This document shows, piece after piece, positions 25,037 through 33,908 of a stretch of 64,000 nt of DNA. A model generated the notes under the pieces. It was not told where the DNA came from, searched no databases, and was given only the letters and a program-made list of their open reading frames with translations. Position 1 is the stretch's first letter. Every line of letters begins with the position of its first letter. A program made the position numbers and the translations under genes. The stretch is taken from contig JBCCTQ010000006.1 in the NCBI GenBank assembly GCA_039198225.1, positions 83,849-147,848 of the forward strand, read 5' to 3'. The stretch is from JASJAR01 sp039198225 (GTDB lineage Bacteria; Pseudomonadota; Alphaproteobacteria; Rhodobacterales; Rhodobacteraceae).

Positions 25037-25816
25037 ATGACAAAAACCGCACTCGTTACTGGCGCATCGGTCGGCATCGGCGCCGAACTCGCGCGCTATC
25101 ACGCCAAGCGCGGGGGTAACCTCATTTTGACAGCCCGCCGCGAAGAGGCTTTGAACGCGTTAAAAACGGAGGTCGAAAGCACCTACAGCATCACCGCCCA
25201 TATCATCGCCCTCGACCTGGCGGCCCCCGGCGGGGCGGATGCGCTTTACGAAAAGGTCAAGGAGGGCGGCCACCGGGTCGATATCCTCATCAACAATGCC
25301 GGGTTCGGCGGCCAGGGCGCCCATATCGAGCGGAAGCTCGAAGACGAAATGGCGATGATCGACCTCAACATCAAAGCGCTCGTCACGCTCACCCACCGTT
25401 TCGCCGCCGATATGGTTGCCCAAGGGGGCGGCAAGATCCTCAATGTGGGCTCGACAGCGGGCTTTGCACCAGGGCCCAACCAGGCGGTCTATTTCGCGAC
25501 CAAAGCGTTCGTGAATTCCTTCGGCCAGGCCGTCGATCAGGAACTGCGAAAGAAAGGCGTGACCTCAACGGTCCTCGCGCCAGGCTATGTCGAAACCGAG
25601 TTTGCCAAAACCGCAGGCCTCGAAGGGACCGATCTGGTGGGGCAAAAGGGGGCGACGCCCGCCTCGGTCGCCAGGGTCGGCTATGACGCGATGCGGCGGG
25701 GCGAACTGGTGGCGATCAATGAAAAGCGCCTCGATATCATGATGAACTGGGTCGTCCCGTTCCTGCCACGGCGGGCGGTGTTGTCGATGATCGAACGCGC
25801 CCAGACCAAAGCCTGA
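25037..25816 (+). CDS. Short-chain dehydrogenase/reductase
   Basis: A 259-residue classical SDR of the DltE/YbbO-like group. The cofactor loop is 'TGASVGIGAELA', the 'NNAG' motif lies in 'DILINNAGFGGQG', and the catalytic Ser/Tyr/Lys are in 'LNVGSTAGFAPGPNQAVYFATKAF'. The start has TGGAGG seven bases upstream. Substrate unknown. It converges with the desaturase gene, with twelve bases between the stops. Confidence 0.92.
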   Translation: MTKTALVTGASVGIGAELARYHAKRGGNLILTARREEALNALKTEVESTYSITAHIIALDLAAPGGADALYEKVKEGGHRVDILINNAGFGGQGAHIERKLEDEMAMIDLNIKALVTLTHRFAADMVAQGGGKILNVGSTAGFAPGPNQAVYFATKAFVNSFGQAVDQELRKKGVTSTVLAPGYVETEFAKTAGLEGTDLVGQKGATPASVARVGYDAMRRGELVAINEKRLDIMMNWVVPFLPRRAVLSMIERAQTKA

Positions 25817-25828
25817 AGCGCTACAAGC

Positions 25829-26824
25829 TTATTCTGCCGGAAGCGCGCCCTTGGCAAAGGGGGCGCGTTTCGGGAACGGCACCAGGCGCTCAGCTTCCGC
25901 GTCCCAGAGCTTGAGCCGGAACGACCTGATCGCTTCGGGCCATTCGATGGTCTGAATGTCGGCCACTTCGCGGAGGTTTTGGTGGCATTCCCGGAGCCGA
26001 TAGAGCGGGATCCGCGGATTGAAATGGTGGATGTCGTGGTAGGCAATGTTGCCGGTGCCGATATCCCACCACCAACCAAGATCGAGCGCCGAGGAGCCCT
26101 GAAGAGTGGCTCGGTGATAGTCGAGATCGGGTTTCTGGTCCCAGTAGGTGTCTTCGAAATTGTGCTGCAGATAGACCAGGAACACTCCGATGCAGCCTGA
26201 AACGAGGGCCGTCAGCATATAGAGCCCGATGCCGTTCCAGCCATAAGCGAGCCCAATGAGCCCCCACCAGGCGGCCACGGCAAGGTTGTGGATCAAAACG
26301 CCTTTGATGCCGATTTTGGCGGCGTTTTTTGGCCAGCGGTAAAAGAGGACGAAGGTTAGAAATCCGCCGATCGGCAACATGAACAGGGGATTGCGGTAGA
26401 TCCGGTACCCAAGCCGCCTCCAAAACCCCGCTTCCTCCCATTCGGCCACTGTCATCGTGAAGACCTCGGTCGAATCCCGGTGGTCGAGGTCGCCGAGGTA
26501 AGCGTGGTGAATATTGTGGTTCCGCTGCATCGCTCGGTAAGGCGTCAGCGTGAAGGTCGAGAGCCCGTAGCCCGCCAGGTCGTTCTGGCGCCGGGTCTCG
26601 AAATGGGACCAATGCCCGCAATCGTGCTGGATCACATAAAGCCGCACGGCGGCGAAGGAATTTACGATGACCAGGGGCAGGACGGCCCACCAGGTCCACA
26701 TCGCTTCGAGGGCGAGCCAGAGCGTGAGAAAATAGACCGCGCCGGTCAGCCCGAGGCTCAGCCCCGCAATGCGATTGTCCTTCTCGATATATCGATTGGT
26801 AAATTTACGGATGACGTCCGACAT
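25829..26824 (-). CDS. Membrane fatty acid desaturase
   Basis: A 331-residue integral membrane di-iron desaturase. The three histidine boxes are HDCGH (67-71), HNIHH (103-107, in 'RNHNIHHAYLGDLDHRD') and HDIHH near the C terminus ('HDIHHFNPRIP'). The box pattern and the 'TLTPYRAMQRNHNIHH' context are closest to acyl-lipid omega-6/delta-12 type desaturases. It would introduce a double bond into membrane lipid acyl chains using oxygen and an electron donor. The ribosome site GGTGAGGG precedes the ATG. Position specificity cannot be told. Confidence 0.88.
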   Translation of the reverse strand: MSDVIRKFTNRYIEKDNRIAGLSLGLTGAVYFLTLWLALEAMWTWWAVLPLVIVNSFAAVRLYVIQHDCGHWSHFETRRQNDLAGYGLSTFTLTPYRAMQRNHNIHHAYLGDLDHRDSTEVFTMTVAEWEEAGFWRRLGYRIYRNPLFMLPIGGFLTFVLFYRWPKNAAKIGIKGVLIHNLAVAAWWGLIGLAYGWNGIGLYMLTALVSGCIGVFLVYLQHNFEDTYWDQKPDLDYHRATLQGSSALDLGWWWDIGTGNIAYHDIHHFNPRIPLYRLRECHQNLREVADIQTIEWPEAIRSFRLKLWDAEAERLVPFPKRAPFAKGALPAE

Positions 26825-26896
26825 TTTGGTCCCTCACCGCCTTAAAAGTCTCTTTCTACGTAATCTGAGTCACTCCGCCCCTTCTGACAAGATGTG

Positions 26897-27061
26897 TCAA
26901 AGCGCGCGGTCGATAAAGATCGTCGCAAAAACCCCCAAGAGCGCGAAAAGAATGGCAAAACCGGCAGCATATTGCACCATATCGGCGGTTTTCCCCCCAT
27001 GGCGGCGGGCGGTGAGCGCACCGACGACCGCCCCACCGAGGGCGCCGGCGATGACGATCAT
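26897..27061 (-). CDS. 54-residue two-helix membrane protein
   Basis: This frame runs from ATG at 27061 to TGA at 26897 and is too short for ordinary ORF cut-offs. It encodes two hydrophobic segments ('MIVIAGALGGAVVGALTA' and 'YAAGFAILFALLGVFATIFI') joined by a basic loop, 'RRHGGKTADMVQ'. It starts inside the stop of the DUF2927 lipoprotein gene in an ATGA overlap, so it is translationally coupled. Similar short proteins are, as far as I recall, annotated in Rhodobacterales, sometimes as apolipoprotein acyltransferase, without evidence. Function unknown. Confidence 0.75.
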   Translation of the reverse strand: MIVIAGALGGAVVGALTARRHGGKTADMVQYAAGFAILFALLGVFATIFIDRAL

Positions 27062-28440
27062 TGCGTCGTGCCTTGGCTCGGCTCTTCTCTGCGGGGCACC
27101 AGGCCGGAGATTTCGCGGGCCCGGTCGCGGACCTCGGCATCCGAGCCGAACCCGTAGCGCGCCCAGCCGAGGCTATCGAGGCGCACCGCATCGGCCTCTT
27201 CGGACCGGCCCAAAAGGGCCAAACCTTCCGCTTTGACCATCAAGAGTGTTGCCAAGAGTGCCGCGTTTTCCGCATCGGCAACCGTCCGGAGATTGTCGTC
27301 GACAATTTCTATCGCAGCCCGGGCTTGGCCAGCCGACAATGCGTAGGCTGAAAGCTGCATCGCCACATGGGCCGCCTGGAGGCGGGTGCCCGGTTGGGAG
27401 CGGTAAAGCGTGCCCGCCTGGAGGAATGACGCCAGCGCGAGTTCTGGCTCCGAGCCGAGGCTCAACCGGCCCAAGGCATAGAGCGAAAACGCGAGCCTTG
27501 TGTCGGTCCATCTGGCGCGGGTCGCAATCGCCACGGCGCGCTCAGCGGCGGCCTGGCGCGCCCGGGGCGACGTTCGGGGGCCAAGCGCAGTCTCAATGGC
27601 GTTGATCCATTCGCGGGGTGTAGGGCTTGCCGGACCAGCACCCCCTCCGCGCCCTTGGGGGTTCAACCGGTCGAGGATGGCCGGAAGACGGGCCGCGACC
27701 GCTTCGGGCGACATGCCCGAGCGCAGTTCTGGCGCATAGGTCGCGGCCAGCATCAACATGTCAAAGCCCGTAAGCACCGTGTGGAAGTTGTCGTCGTTGA
27801 ACACACTGTCGGAGAGCCGATAGAGGTCGTTCAAGGGCCCCAAGGCCTGGGCCAATTCCTCATGGAGGCAATCGCGCACTTCCTGGGGCGCAACGTCCCC
27901 TGGCAAAAAGATTGCCATGGTCTCGCGCACGGCAAGCGTCGTCCAATCGAGGCGGGGCGAACTTCGGAACCGCCGAAACTTCGACCAGCTTGAAATTCGG
28001 GGCACGACGAAACAGGCCGCCTGGGGCACGGTGCGCCGAAGCTCGGCGCGGGAAACGACTTCGATTGTGATCGAGGCCGCCTGGTCTCTCGGGACCCGCG
28101 ATATGTCGATGCCGGCTTCGCGTCGAAGACGGCCGATAAGCCGGTCGAGGTCTCCGCGGAGCGAAGGGGCCTCGCGCCCGGTGACCCGGACGGTCACTGG
28201 GCCTTCAAACCGAGTGAAAACCGGCAGGCGCCTGCCGGATTCAAGGGCAAAGGACAGTTCCAGAAAGTCGCGCGTCAGGTCCACGTTTGAGCGAGACGGC
28301 AAAGTCACCTGGGGCCGGGAGAAGGTCTTCATGGGAGGAAGATCGATCTCGGCCGCACGGCGGTCGGTCTCGGGCGTGGTCTCAGGGACGCCGCAGGCCG
28401 CGAGCATCGCGACAGCTGCGAACAAGGTAAGCAGTCTCAT
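27058..28440 (-). CDS. DUF2927 lipoprotein
   Basis: A 460-residue protein with a lipoprotein signal: 'LLTLFAAVAMLAACG' places the lipidated cysteine at the lipobox LAAC. The central region carries DUF2927 ('SFALESGRRLPVFTRFEGPV', 'LIGRLRREAGIDI', 'CLHEELAQALGPLNDLYRLSDSVFNDDNFH'). The HEELAQ segment looks like a metallopeptidase HExxx-type helix but lacks a second histidine. The C-terminal 150 residues form TPR-like helices. The ATG at 28440 begins the signal; the frame remains open to 28602. It is coupled to the small membrane protein downstream. Confidence 0.85.
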   Translation of the reverse strand: MRLLTLFAAVAMLAACGVPETTPETDRRAAEIDLPPMKTFSRPQVTLPSRSNVDLTRDFLELSFALESGRRLPVFTRFEGPVTVRVTGREAPSLRGDLDRLIGRLRREAGIDISRVPRDQAASITIEVVSRAELRRTVPQAACFVVPRISSWSKFRRFRSSPRLDWTTLAVRETMAIFLPGDVAPQEVRDCLHEELAQALGPLNDLYRLSDSVFNDDNFHTVLTGFDMLMLAATYAPELRSGMSPEAVAARLPAILDRLNPQGRGGGAGPASPTPREWINAIETALGPRTSPRARQAAAERAVAIATRARWTDTRLAFSLYALGRLSLGSEPELALASFLQAGTLYRSQPGTRLQAAHVAMQLSAYALSAGQARAAIEIVDDNLRTVADAENAALLATLLMVKAEGLALLGRSEEADAVRLDSLGWARYGFGSDAEVRDRAREISGLVPRREEPSQGTTQ

Positions 28441-28598
28441 ACTGATCGGGGGCCTTTTTACTCTTGCCTGTAACGGGACGCCTGTCGGCGCATCATAGCA
28501 GTCCGAACGGTCCGGTGAAGTCCCCTTGCAACGGGATGCAACGGAGCGCGCTCTTCCCCGTAGTCTAAGCACCAAAACTTGCGCAATCCGGAACGGGC

Positions 28599-29807
28599 TC
28601 ATGCCGCCTGGGCGCGTCCAATGGCTGCCACCAGGGTTGGGATTTTAGCTTTGAACTTGAAAAAGCCTGCGGTTGCGAAAGGCCAGGCGGCTTGGTCGTA
28701 GTCTCGAATGATCTCGGTGATGCGATCTTCTGCAAGAAGTGCGGCAAGCCCGTCGCGGGCCGGGCCCCTGGGCGCGTAGGCCATGACCACCTGATCAAGA
28801 TCGTGCTGCGCGACCCAATCGTCGAAACCGCCTTGGGCCTCGGCCGCGGTTACCGGACCGGTGACCTCGCCCAAAAGCTCCCCGTGCCGTGCAACGCAAT
28901 CCGCCAATGCACCTTCGATGAAGGTGCGCACGTTCTCTGAGATCGGTTTGGGGCTCCGGCCAGTTGCACCATTGACCACCAAAGTGGCGTCTACGGGTGC
29001 GCCTTTCAAAAGAAAGCCCGGCGCAAGGTCCTCTTCGGTCAGGACAAGTCCGATCCGACCGGTGCGGGCTCGATAACCGGTTAGGGGTGGGCCCTGCCGC
29101 TCAGGGGCGGGCGGGCCGTCCAAAGGCATGGCTTGGGTGTTGAGCCGGTAGCCCGGATTGAACCGACCTTCGGTATATTTCGAGATATTTGAAGATCTTG
29201 CGACGTAATGCTTGCCCCGGGTTTGAAGCCCCGCGACCCAACGCCAGGAGAGCGTGTTCGACGCCGGATCTCCATCGAGAAGGTGACGAAGGAAGAAATC
29301 CGCACCGAGTTCCCAGGGAAGATCGAGCGTGAAAACCCAAATCGAGGCGAACCACATGCGGGCGTGATTGTGCATATAGCCGGTCTCGACCAGTTCCTTG
29401 GCCCAATGGTCAAATGCGTCGATCCCGGTCTCGCCGCCGCAGGCGGCCTCCCAGTCCGAGAGGAGGCCCGGATCGTCGGTCATTCGTGCAAATGAAAGGT
29501 CAAGGTCTGATTTGTAGTCGTCCCAAACGCCAGGGCGGAGCTCAAGCCAGCCTTTCCAGTAGGTCCGCCAAAAGACCTCTTGGACGAACTTCTCCGCCGA
29601 GGAGAGCGAGAAGCGCCCGAGCACAGCCGACAGCACTTCTTCTTCAGTCAGAAGCCGGTGGCGGATGTAGGGTGACAGAACCGACACATGGGGATGGCCC
29701 GGAAGGTCGTAGTTTCGCTTCGATGTGTAGTCTCTGCCGGCATGGGGCAGAAAATCGTTTAGGCGGCGGAGGGCTGCCTCGCGCGGCGGGGGGTGGGATG
29801 CGTTCAT
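28599..29807 (-). CDS. Photolyase/cryptochrome-like FAD protein with reversed domain order
   Basis: A 402-residue protein. Residues 1-235 match the C-terminal FAD-binding domain of photolyases: 'FVQEVFWRTYWKGWLE', 'ETGYMHNHARMWFAS' (141-155), 'DPASNTLSWRWVAGLQT' (about 180-196) and 'SNISKYTEGRF' (206-216). The usual N-terminal antenna (Rossmann) domain is not in front of it. Instead residues 250-395 read like a diverged antenna domain ('GLVLTEEDLAP', 'VMAYAPRGPARDGLAALL', 'GFFKFKAKIP'). This is either a circular permutation or an unrelated C-terminal extension. DNA repair or photosensing are both possible. No helper gene is adjacent. Confidence 0.8.
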   Translation of the reverse strand: MNASHPPPREAALRRLNDFLPHAGRDYTSKRNYDLPGHPHVSVLSPYIRHRLLTEEEVLSAVLGRFSLSSAEKFVQEVFWRTYWKGWLELRPGVWDDYKSDLDLSFARMTDDPGLLSDWEAACGGETGIDAFDHWAKELVETGYMHNHARMWFASIWVFTLDLPWELGADFFLRHLLDGDPASNTLSWRWVAGLQTRGKHYVARSSNISKYTEGRFNPGYRLNTQAMPLDGPPAPERQGPPLTGYRARTGRIGLVLTEEDLAPGFLLKGAPVDATLVVNGATGRSPKPISENVRTFIEGALADCVARHGELLGEVTGPVTAAEAQGGFDDWVAQHDLDQVVMAYAPRGPARDGLAALLAEDRITEIIRDYDQAAWPFATAGFFKFKAKIPTLVAAIGRAQAA

Positions 29808-29854
29808 GGCCGGGACCTAGGCCCCGGCAGGGGGCGTTCAAGCCAGGCTTGCCT

Positions 29855-30316
29855 TCAAGCGACCACCTCCAAATGAGAGGCGAGGCGGCCCATGACGGGG
29901 TCCCAGCCGCTGTTGTAATTGTCGCGCAATTTCTGTGCCCTGGCGCCGTGGACCTCGAACCCGTCATGGACAAGATCGATCCGGGTCCCGTCGTCTTCGG
30001 GGCTGAAGCGGACGTCCACCCGGGTCGTCACATCCGGACCGTCACTGGGATACCACGCGAGTTCAAACCGGCTTGGCCGTTCCCACCGCGTCACATGGGC
30101 CCAGACACTGTCACTCCCGTCGGCAAGGGTTTCCACGATGCGGCCCGCACTGCCCGGTTCAAACCGGATGGATTGGGCCGGGTCGAGTTCGGCGCTGTTG
30201 CCCGACACGGAATGGGTCTCCAGCGGCCACCAATCGCCAATCCGGAGGGTGAAAAGGTCGAAGGCCTTTTCTGGGTTGAGCGGCACTTTGAGGGATTTTT
30301 TGACCGAAAGCGTCAT
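29855..30316 (-). CDS. SRPBCC (AHSA1-like) family protein
   Basis: A 153-residue START/Bet v1-like protein: 'SLKVPLNPEKAFDLFTLRIGDWWP' opens the fold and 'RVDVRFSPEDDGTRIDLVHDGFEVHG' is the central sheet, followed by a long C-terminal helix. Such proteins often follow an ArsR-type regulator, as here. The ATG overlaps the ArsR stop by four bases (ATGA), so the pair is cotranscribed and coupled. Ligand unknown. The upstream in-frame start at 30370 lies inside the regulator gene and is rejected. Confidence 0.9.
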   Translation of the reverse strand: MTLSVKKSLKVPLNPEKAFDLFTLRIGDWWPLETHSVSGNSAELDPAQSIRFEPGSAGRIVETLADGSDSVWAHVTRWERPSRFELAWYPSDGPDVTTRVDVRFSPEDDGTRIDLVHDGFEVHGARAQKLRDNYNSGWDPVMGRLASHLEVVA

Positions 30317-30639
30317 CGCGCGGCCTCCTGTTCGGCAAGGGTCTGAAAGGATGAAAGGGCGTCGTCCCACATGGCGTCGAGCCAGGCCAAAAGGGGGGCC
30401 GCACCTTCGGGGGCAAGCCTGTAATAGCGCCTAGCGCCTTTTGCTTCGGCCACAACGAGGCCCGCATCGTTCAACACTTTGAGATGTTGCGACACGGCAG
30501 GCCGCGAGATCGGAAGCCCTGCCGCCAATGCCGCAACCGGGGCCGGTCCGCTCCTGAGTTGTTCAATGAGCCCCCGGCGCGTGGGATCGGCCAAGGCAGA
30601 AAGGGCCGCGTCGGGGCCTGCGCGAGTTTCGTAAGCCAT
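30313..30639 (-). CDS. ArsR family winged-helix regulator
   Basis: A 108-residue regulator with the ArsR fold: 'LSALADPTRRGLIEQLRSGP', the recognition helix in 'LPISRPAVSQHLKVLNDAGLV' and the wing 'AEAKGARRYYRLAPEG'. No metal-binding CxC motif is visible, so it is of the non-metal (SRPBCC-linked) group. A palindromic operator overlaps its start region (30631-30662), which suggests autorepression of the two-gene operon. The untranslated leader appears to be very short. Confidence 0.92.
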   Translation of the reverse strand: MAYETRAGPDAALSALADPTRRGLIEQLRSGPAPVAALAAGLPISRPAVSQHLKVLNDAGLVVAEAKGARRYYRLAPEGAAPLLAWLDAMWDDALSSFQTLAEQEAAR

Positions 30640-30662
30640 GACTTACCGTAAGTATTGACTTA
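30631..30662. promoter_or_regulatory. ArsR operator: repeated GTAAG/CTTAC palindromes at the promoter
   Basis: The core ACTTACCGTAAGT (30641-30653) is a perfect palindrome around one base. Outer half-sites GTAAG (30631-30635) and CTTAC (30658-30662) add a second spaced pair. On the minus strand TTGACA (30674-30669) lies just upstream and would be the -35 of the arsR-SRPBCC promoter, so a bound regulator would block it. Confidence 0.7.
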
Positions 30663-30788
30663 CCATTCTGTCAAGCCATCTTTGGCCATGCGACGGCCGT
30701 TGCCGGTGCCCTTGCAGGCCCCGGTACGCGGAACTAAGACTCTGGCAACTCCTTAGAGGTATTCACCCCAAAAATGAGGCGGGCGGCG

Positions 30789-31418
30789 ATGCAGGACCCT
30801 ATCAACCAATACATGAACCTCGTGCCGATGGTGGTCGAACAGACCAGCAGGGGCGAACGGGCCTACGATATTTTCTCACGGCTCCTCAAAGAGCGGATCA
30901 TATTCGTCAACGGACCAGTCCATGACGGGATGAGCCAGCTTATTGTGGCGCAACTTTTGCATCTCGAGGCGGAAAACCCGTCAAAAGAAATCTCGATGTA
31001 CATCAACAGCCCGGGGGGCGTGGTGACGTCTGGCCTCTCGATTTACGACACGATGCAGTACATTCGGCCCAAAGTGTCCACGCTCGTCGTGGGCCAGGCG
31101 GCCTCCATGGGGTCGATCCTTTCGGCCGGTGGTGAGACGGGGATGCGGTTTGCCCTGCCCAACAGCCGGATCATGGTCCACCAGCCCTCGGGCGGCTACC
31201 AGGGCCAAGCCACCGACATTATGATCCATGCGGCCGAGACCCAGAAAATTAAGGACAAAATCATCGAGATTTACGTCAAGCACACGGGCAAATCGGCCAA
31301 GGATGTGGCCTCTGCGATCGAGCGCGATAATTTCATGTCGCCCGAGGAAGCCAAGGAATGGGGCCATATCGATGAGATCGTCGAAAACCGAGGGAAACCG
31401 GACGACGAGGAGGCGTGA
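30789..31418 (+). CDS. clpP: ATP-dependent Clp protease proteolytic subunit
   Basis: A 209-residue serine protease. The catalytic serine is in 'GQAASMGSIL', the histidine in 'MVHQPSGGYQGQATDI' and the aspartate in 'ERDNFMSPEEA'. ClpP forms a double heptamer that degrades substrates unfolded by ClpX or ClpA. The ATG at 30789 gives the family-like 'MQDPINQYMNLVPMVVEQT' start; 30774 would add five residues. clpX follows 123 bases later, the standard arrangement. Confidence 0.96.
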   Translation: MQDPINQYMNLVPMVVEQTSRGERAYDIFSRLLKERIIFVNGPVHDGMSQLIVAQLLHLEAENPSKEISMYINSPGGVVTSGLSIYDTMQYIRPKVSTLVVGQAASMGSILSAGGETGMRFALPNSRIMVHQPSGGYQGQATDIMIHAAETQKIKDKIIEIYVKHTGKSAKDVASAIERDNFMSPEEAKEWGHIDEIVENRGKPDDEEA

Positions 31419-31541
31419 TAACCACGCCACCACTTTGGCGTTGTGCTGCTTTTTGGTCTAGCCTAGGCTTCACTGATGGGCTTATTCCGGTCACAATCTT
31501 GGTGTCTATGACGCCAGACCAGACGCCGCAGGGGATTAGCG

Positions 31542-32804
31542 ATGGCGAATAATTCGGGCGACAGTAAAAACACCTTGTATTGCTCGTTCTGCGGCAAGTC
31601 GCAGCACGAGGTGCGCAAGCTCATTGCGGGCCCTACGGTGTTTATCTGTGACGAATGCGTCGAACTCTGCATGGACATCATCCGGGAGGAGACGAAATCC
31701 TCCGGTTTGAAAGCGTCCGACGGGGTGCCGAGCCCGAAAGAAATCTGCGACGTTCTCGATGATTACGTGATCGGCCAGGCCCATGCGAAGCGGGTGCTGT
31801 CGGTGGCGGTACACAATCACTACAAGCGGCTGAACCACGCCTCGAAATCTGGCGATATCGAGCTGGCGAAATCCAATATTTTGCTGATCGGGCCCACGGG
31901 CTGCGGCAAGACGCTTTTAGCCCAGACCCTGGCGCGGATCCTCGATGTGCCATTTACGATGGCCGATGCGACGACGCTGACCGAAGCGGGCTATGTGGGC
32001 GAGGATGTCGAAAATATCATCCTCAAGCTCCTCCAGGCTTCTGAGTACAACGTTGAGCGCGCCCAGCGCGGCATCGTCTATATCGATGAAGTCGATAAGA
32101 TCACCCGGAAGTCCGATAATCCGTCGATCACCCGCGACGTGTCGGGCGAAGGCGTCCAGCAGGCGCTTTTGAAGATCATGGAAGGGACAGTGGCGAGCGT
32201 ACCGCCCCAAGGCGGGCGGAAGCATCCCCAACAGGAATTCCTCCAGGTCGACACGACGAACATTCTTTTCATCTGCGGCGGCGCCTTTGCCGGGCTCGAA
32301 AAGATCATTGCCCAGCGGGGCAAGGGCTCGGCCATGGGCTTTGGAGCCGATGTGAAAGACCCCGACGCGCGCGGCGTGGGCGAACTCTTCACCGATCTCG
32401 AGCCCGAAGATCTCCTGAAATTCGGGCTGATCCCAGAATTTGTGGGCCGTTTGCCGGTCATCGCGACGCTCCAGGACCTCGACGAGGACGCGCTTGTCAC
32501 GATCCTGACCCAGCCAAAGAACGCGCTGGTCAAGCAATACCAGCGCCTCTTTGAATTGGAAGACGCCCAACTGACCTTCACCGATGATGCGCTGTCGGCG
32601 ATCGCGAAACGCGCCATTGACCGAAAAACCGGAGCACGGGGCCTCCGGTCTATCATGGAAGACATCCTTCTCAACACGATGTTCGACTTGCCTGGCATGG
32701 ACAATGTCGAAGAGGTGGTTGTCAACGAAGAGAGCGTGACCGCGGGCACTGCACCCTTGATGGCCTTTTCGGACGCTAAGAAAGACACCGCCTCGGCAAG
32801 CTGA
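31542..32804 (+). CDS. clpX: ATP-dependent Clp protease ATP-binding subunit
   Basis: A 420-residue AAA+ unfoldase. The N-terminal zinc domain has 'CSFCGK' and 'CDEC'. Walker A is 'GPTGCGKT', Walker B 'IDEVDKI', the pore loop is in 'AGYVGEDVEN', and the ClpP-docking IGF-type loop region is 'LIPEFVGRLPV' nearby. It recognises and unfolds tagged proteins for ClpP; in alphaproteobacteria this includes cell-cycle regulators. It ends just before a strong terminator. Confidence 0.97.
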   Translation: MANNSGDSKNTLYCSFCGKSQHEVRKLIAGPTVFICDECVELCMDIIREETKSSGLKASDGVPSPKEICDVLDDYVIGQAHAKRVLSVAVHNHYKRLNHASKSGDIELAKSNILLIGPTGCGKTLLAQTLARILDVPFTMADATTLTEAGYVGEDVENIILKLLQASEYNVERAQRGIVYIDEVDKITRKSDNPSITRDVSGEGVQQALLKIMEGTVASVPPQGGRKHPQQEFLQVDTTNILFICGGAFAGLEKIIAQRGKGSAMGFGADVKDPDARGVGELFTDLEPEDLLKFGLIPEFVGRLPVIATLQDLDEDALVTILTQPKNALVKQYQRLFELEDAQLTFTDDALSAIAKRAIDRKTGARGLRSIMEDILLNTMFDLPGMDNVEEVVVNEESVTAGTAPLMAFSDAKKDTASAS

Positions 32805-32831
32805 GGCGTTCCCATCCCGACACAATGCATG

Positions 32832-32855
32832 CCGCCGCTCAGTTCTGAGCGGCGG
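32832..32855 (+). terminator. Rho-independent terminator after clpX
   Basis: A perfect 11-bp stem (32832-32842 with 32845-32855) with a two-base apex, followed by TTTTCTTTT. It lies 28 bases after the clpX stop. Confidence 0.93.
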
Positions 32856-32918
32856 TTTTCTTTTCTGAGGTCTGTGATTTGACTTGTGCCCGGCCCAGCG
32901 CATTGGTCTTTTTCGACC

Positions 32919-33308
32919 ATGGCCTATCGCATTTCCTCAGGATCTCCGTTCGAGCGTGATATCGGCTATTCGCGTGCGGTCGTGGCCGACGGCTGGGTCT
33001 TTGTCGCCGGGACCACGGGCTATGATTATGCCACCATGACCATGCCCGATCGAGTGGCCGACCAGTGCCGGAACGCGCTCGCCACGATCGCGGGAGCCCT
33101 TAAAGAGGCCGGGGCATCGATGGCTGACGTAGTACGGGTCCGCTACATCCTTCCAGATGCTGCGATCTGGCCGGAATGTTGGCCGGTGACGCGGGAAGTT
33201 TTCGGCGAGATCCGCCCGGCGGCGACAATGATCGTCGCCGGCCTCCAAGAACCCGAGATGAAGATCGAGATCGAAGTCACAGCGCGGCTAGGCGTCGGCG
33301 AAGGGTGA
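32919..33308 (+). CDS. RidA/YjgF family protein
   Basis: A 129-residue protein with the RidA fold: 'DIGYSRAVVADGWVFVAGTTG', 'QCRNALATIAGALKEAGASMADVVRVRYIL' and 'PAATMIVAGLQEPEMKIEIEVTA'. RidA proteins deaminate reactive enamine/imine intermediates. The arginine usually found in the 'RxxxxV..L' active site is replaced in the 'PAATMIVAGL' segment, so this is a Rid-group member rather than RidA proper. The ATG at 32919 begins the family-like N terminus. Confidence 0.87.
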   Translation: MAYRISSGSPFERDIGYSRAVVADGWVFVAGTTGYDYATMTMPDRVADQCRNALATIAGALKEAGASMADVVRVRYILPDAAIWPECWPVTREVFGEIRPAATMIVAGLQEPEMKIEIEVTARLGVGEG

Positions 33309-33323
33309 GTGCCCGGGGCCGCC

Positions 33324-33908
33324 CTAGCCAGGGCCAAGATGGGGCCGGAGGTCTTGACCGGCAGCCGCATAGATATCGAGAAGCCCATCGAAGCTAATTC
33401 CGGAGACTTGGTATTCTGCCAAATCTGAACCCGGCCGCATCCGGATGCTGGGCCGATCTGACGGGTCCGGCGCCGCTTGGAGATCGCAAGGCAGAAAACC
33501 CTCCATGCCCACACCGGGCAGGCGGTTCATCACCCAACCTTCACAGCCTTCAAACATCTCCTCCGCCCCGGCAAGGGATTGGGCATAGGCGATGAAGTCC
33601 GCTTCTTCGACGAGGCACCACGGACCGAACGCGAATTCCTCGTCGGCACCTATCACTCGGATCGGCAGCACGGCACGCAAGAACCGATGTTCGCCAAGGA
33701 GGCATATGTCGGAAGACAGGCGATCCTCTCCAACTTCCAAAACGGTTTTGCCCGCCGCCGCCCGGTTGCCATGGGGCCAGGGGTCGGGATGGTCGAAACC
33801 AATATCGAAGATCCCGCTAAATTGCCGTCCGCAGCACGCGCAGGGGGTTTCGGGATCGTTGAAGCGCTGCCAGCGGGGGTCGTCGGCAAGCGCTTCGGCT
33901 GAATTCAC
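33324..33908 (-). CDS. DUF2199 domain protein
   Basis: A 194-residue protein. The DUF2199 signature is near the N terminus: 'CACCGRQFSGIFDIGFDHPDPW', with a CxxC pair that may bind zinc. Further along are 'SSDICLLGEHRFLRAVLPI' and 'FAFGPWCLVEEADF'. The start is GTG at 33908 and overlaps the purF stop by four bases (GTGA), so it is coupled to purF. The function of DUF2199 is unknown; the coupling suggests only shared expression. Confidence 0.85.
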   Translation of the reverse strand: MNSAEALADDPRWQRFNDPETPCACCGRQFSGIFDIGFDHPDPWPHGNRAAAGKTVLEVGEDRLSSDICLLGEHRFLRAVLPIRVIGADEEFAFGPWCLVEEADFIAYAQSLAGAEEMFEGCEGWVMNRLPGVGMEGFLPCDLQAAPDPSDRPSIRMRPGSDLAEYQVSGISFDGLLDIYAAAGQDLRPHLGPG

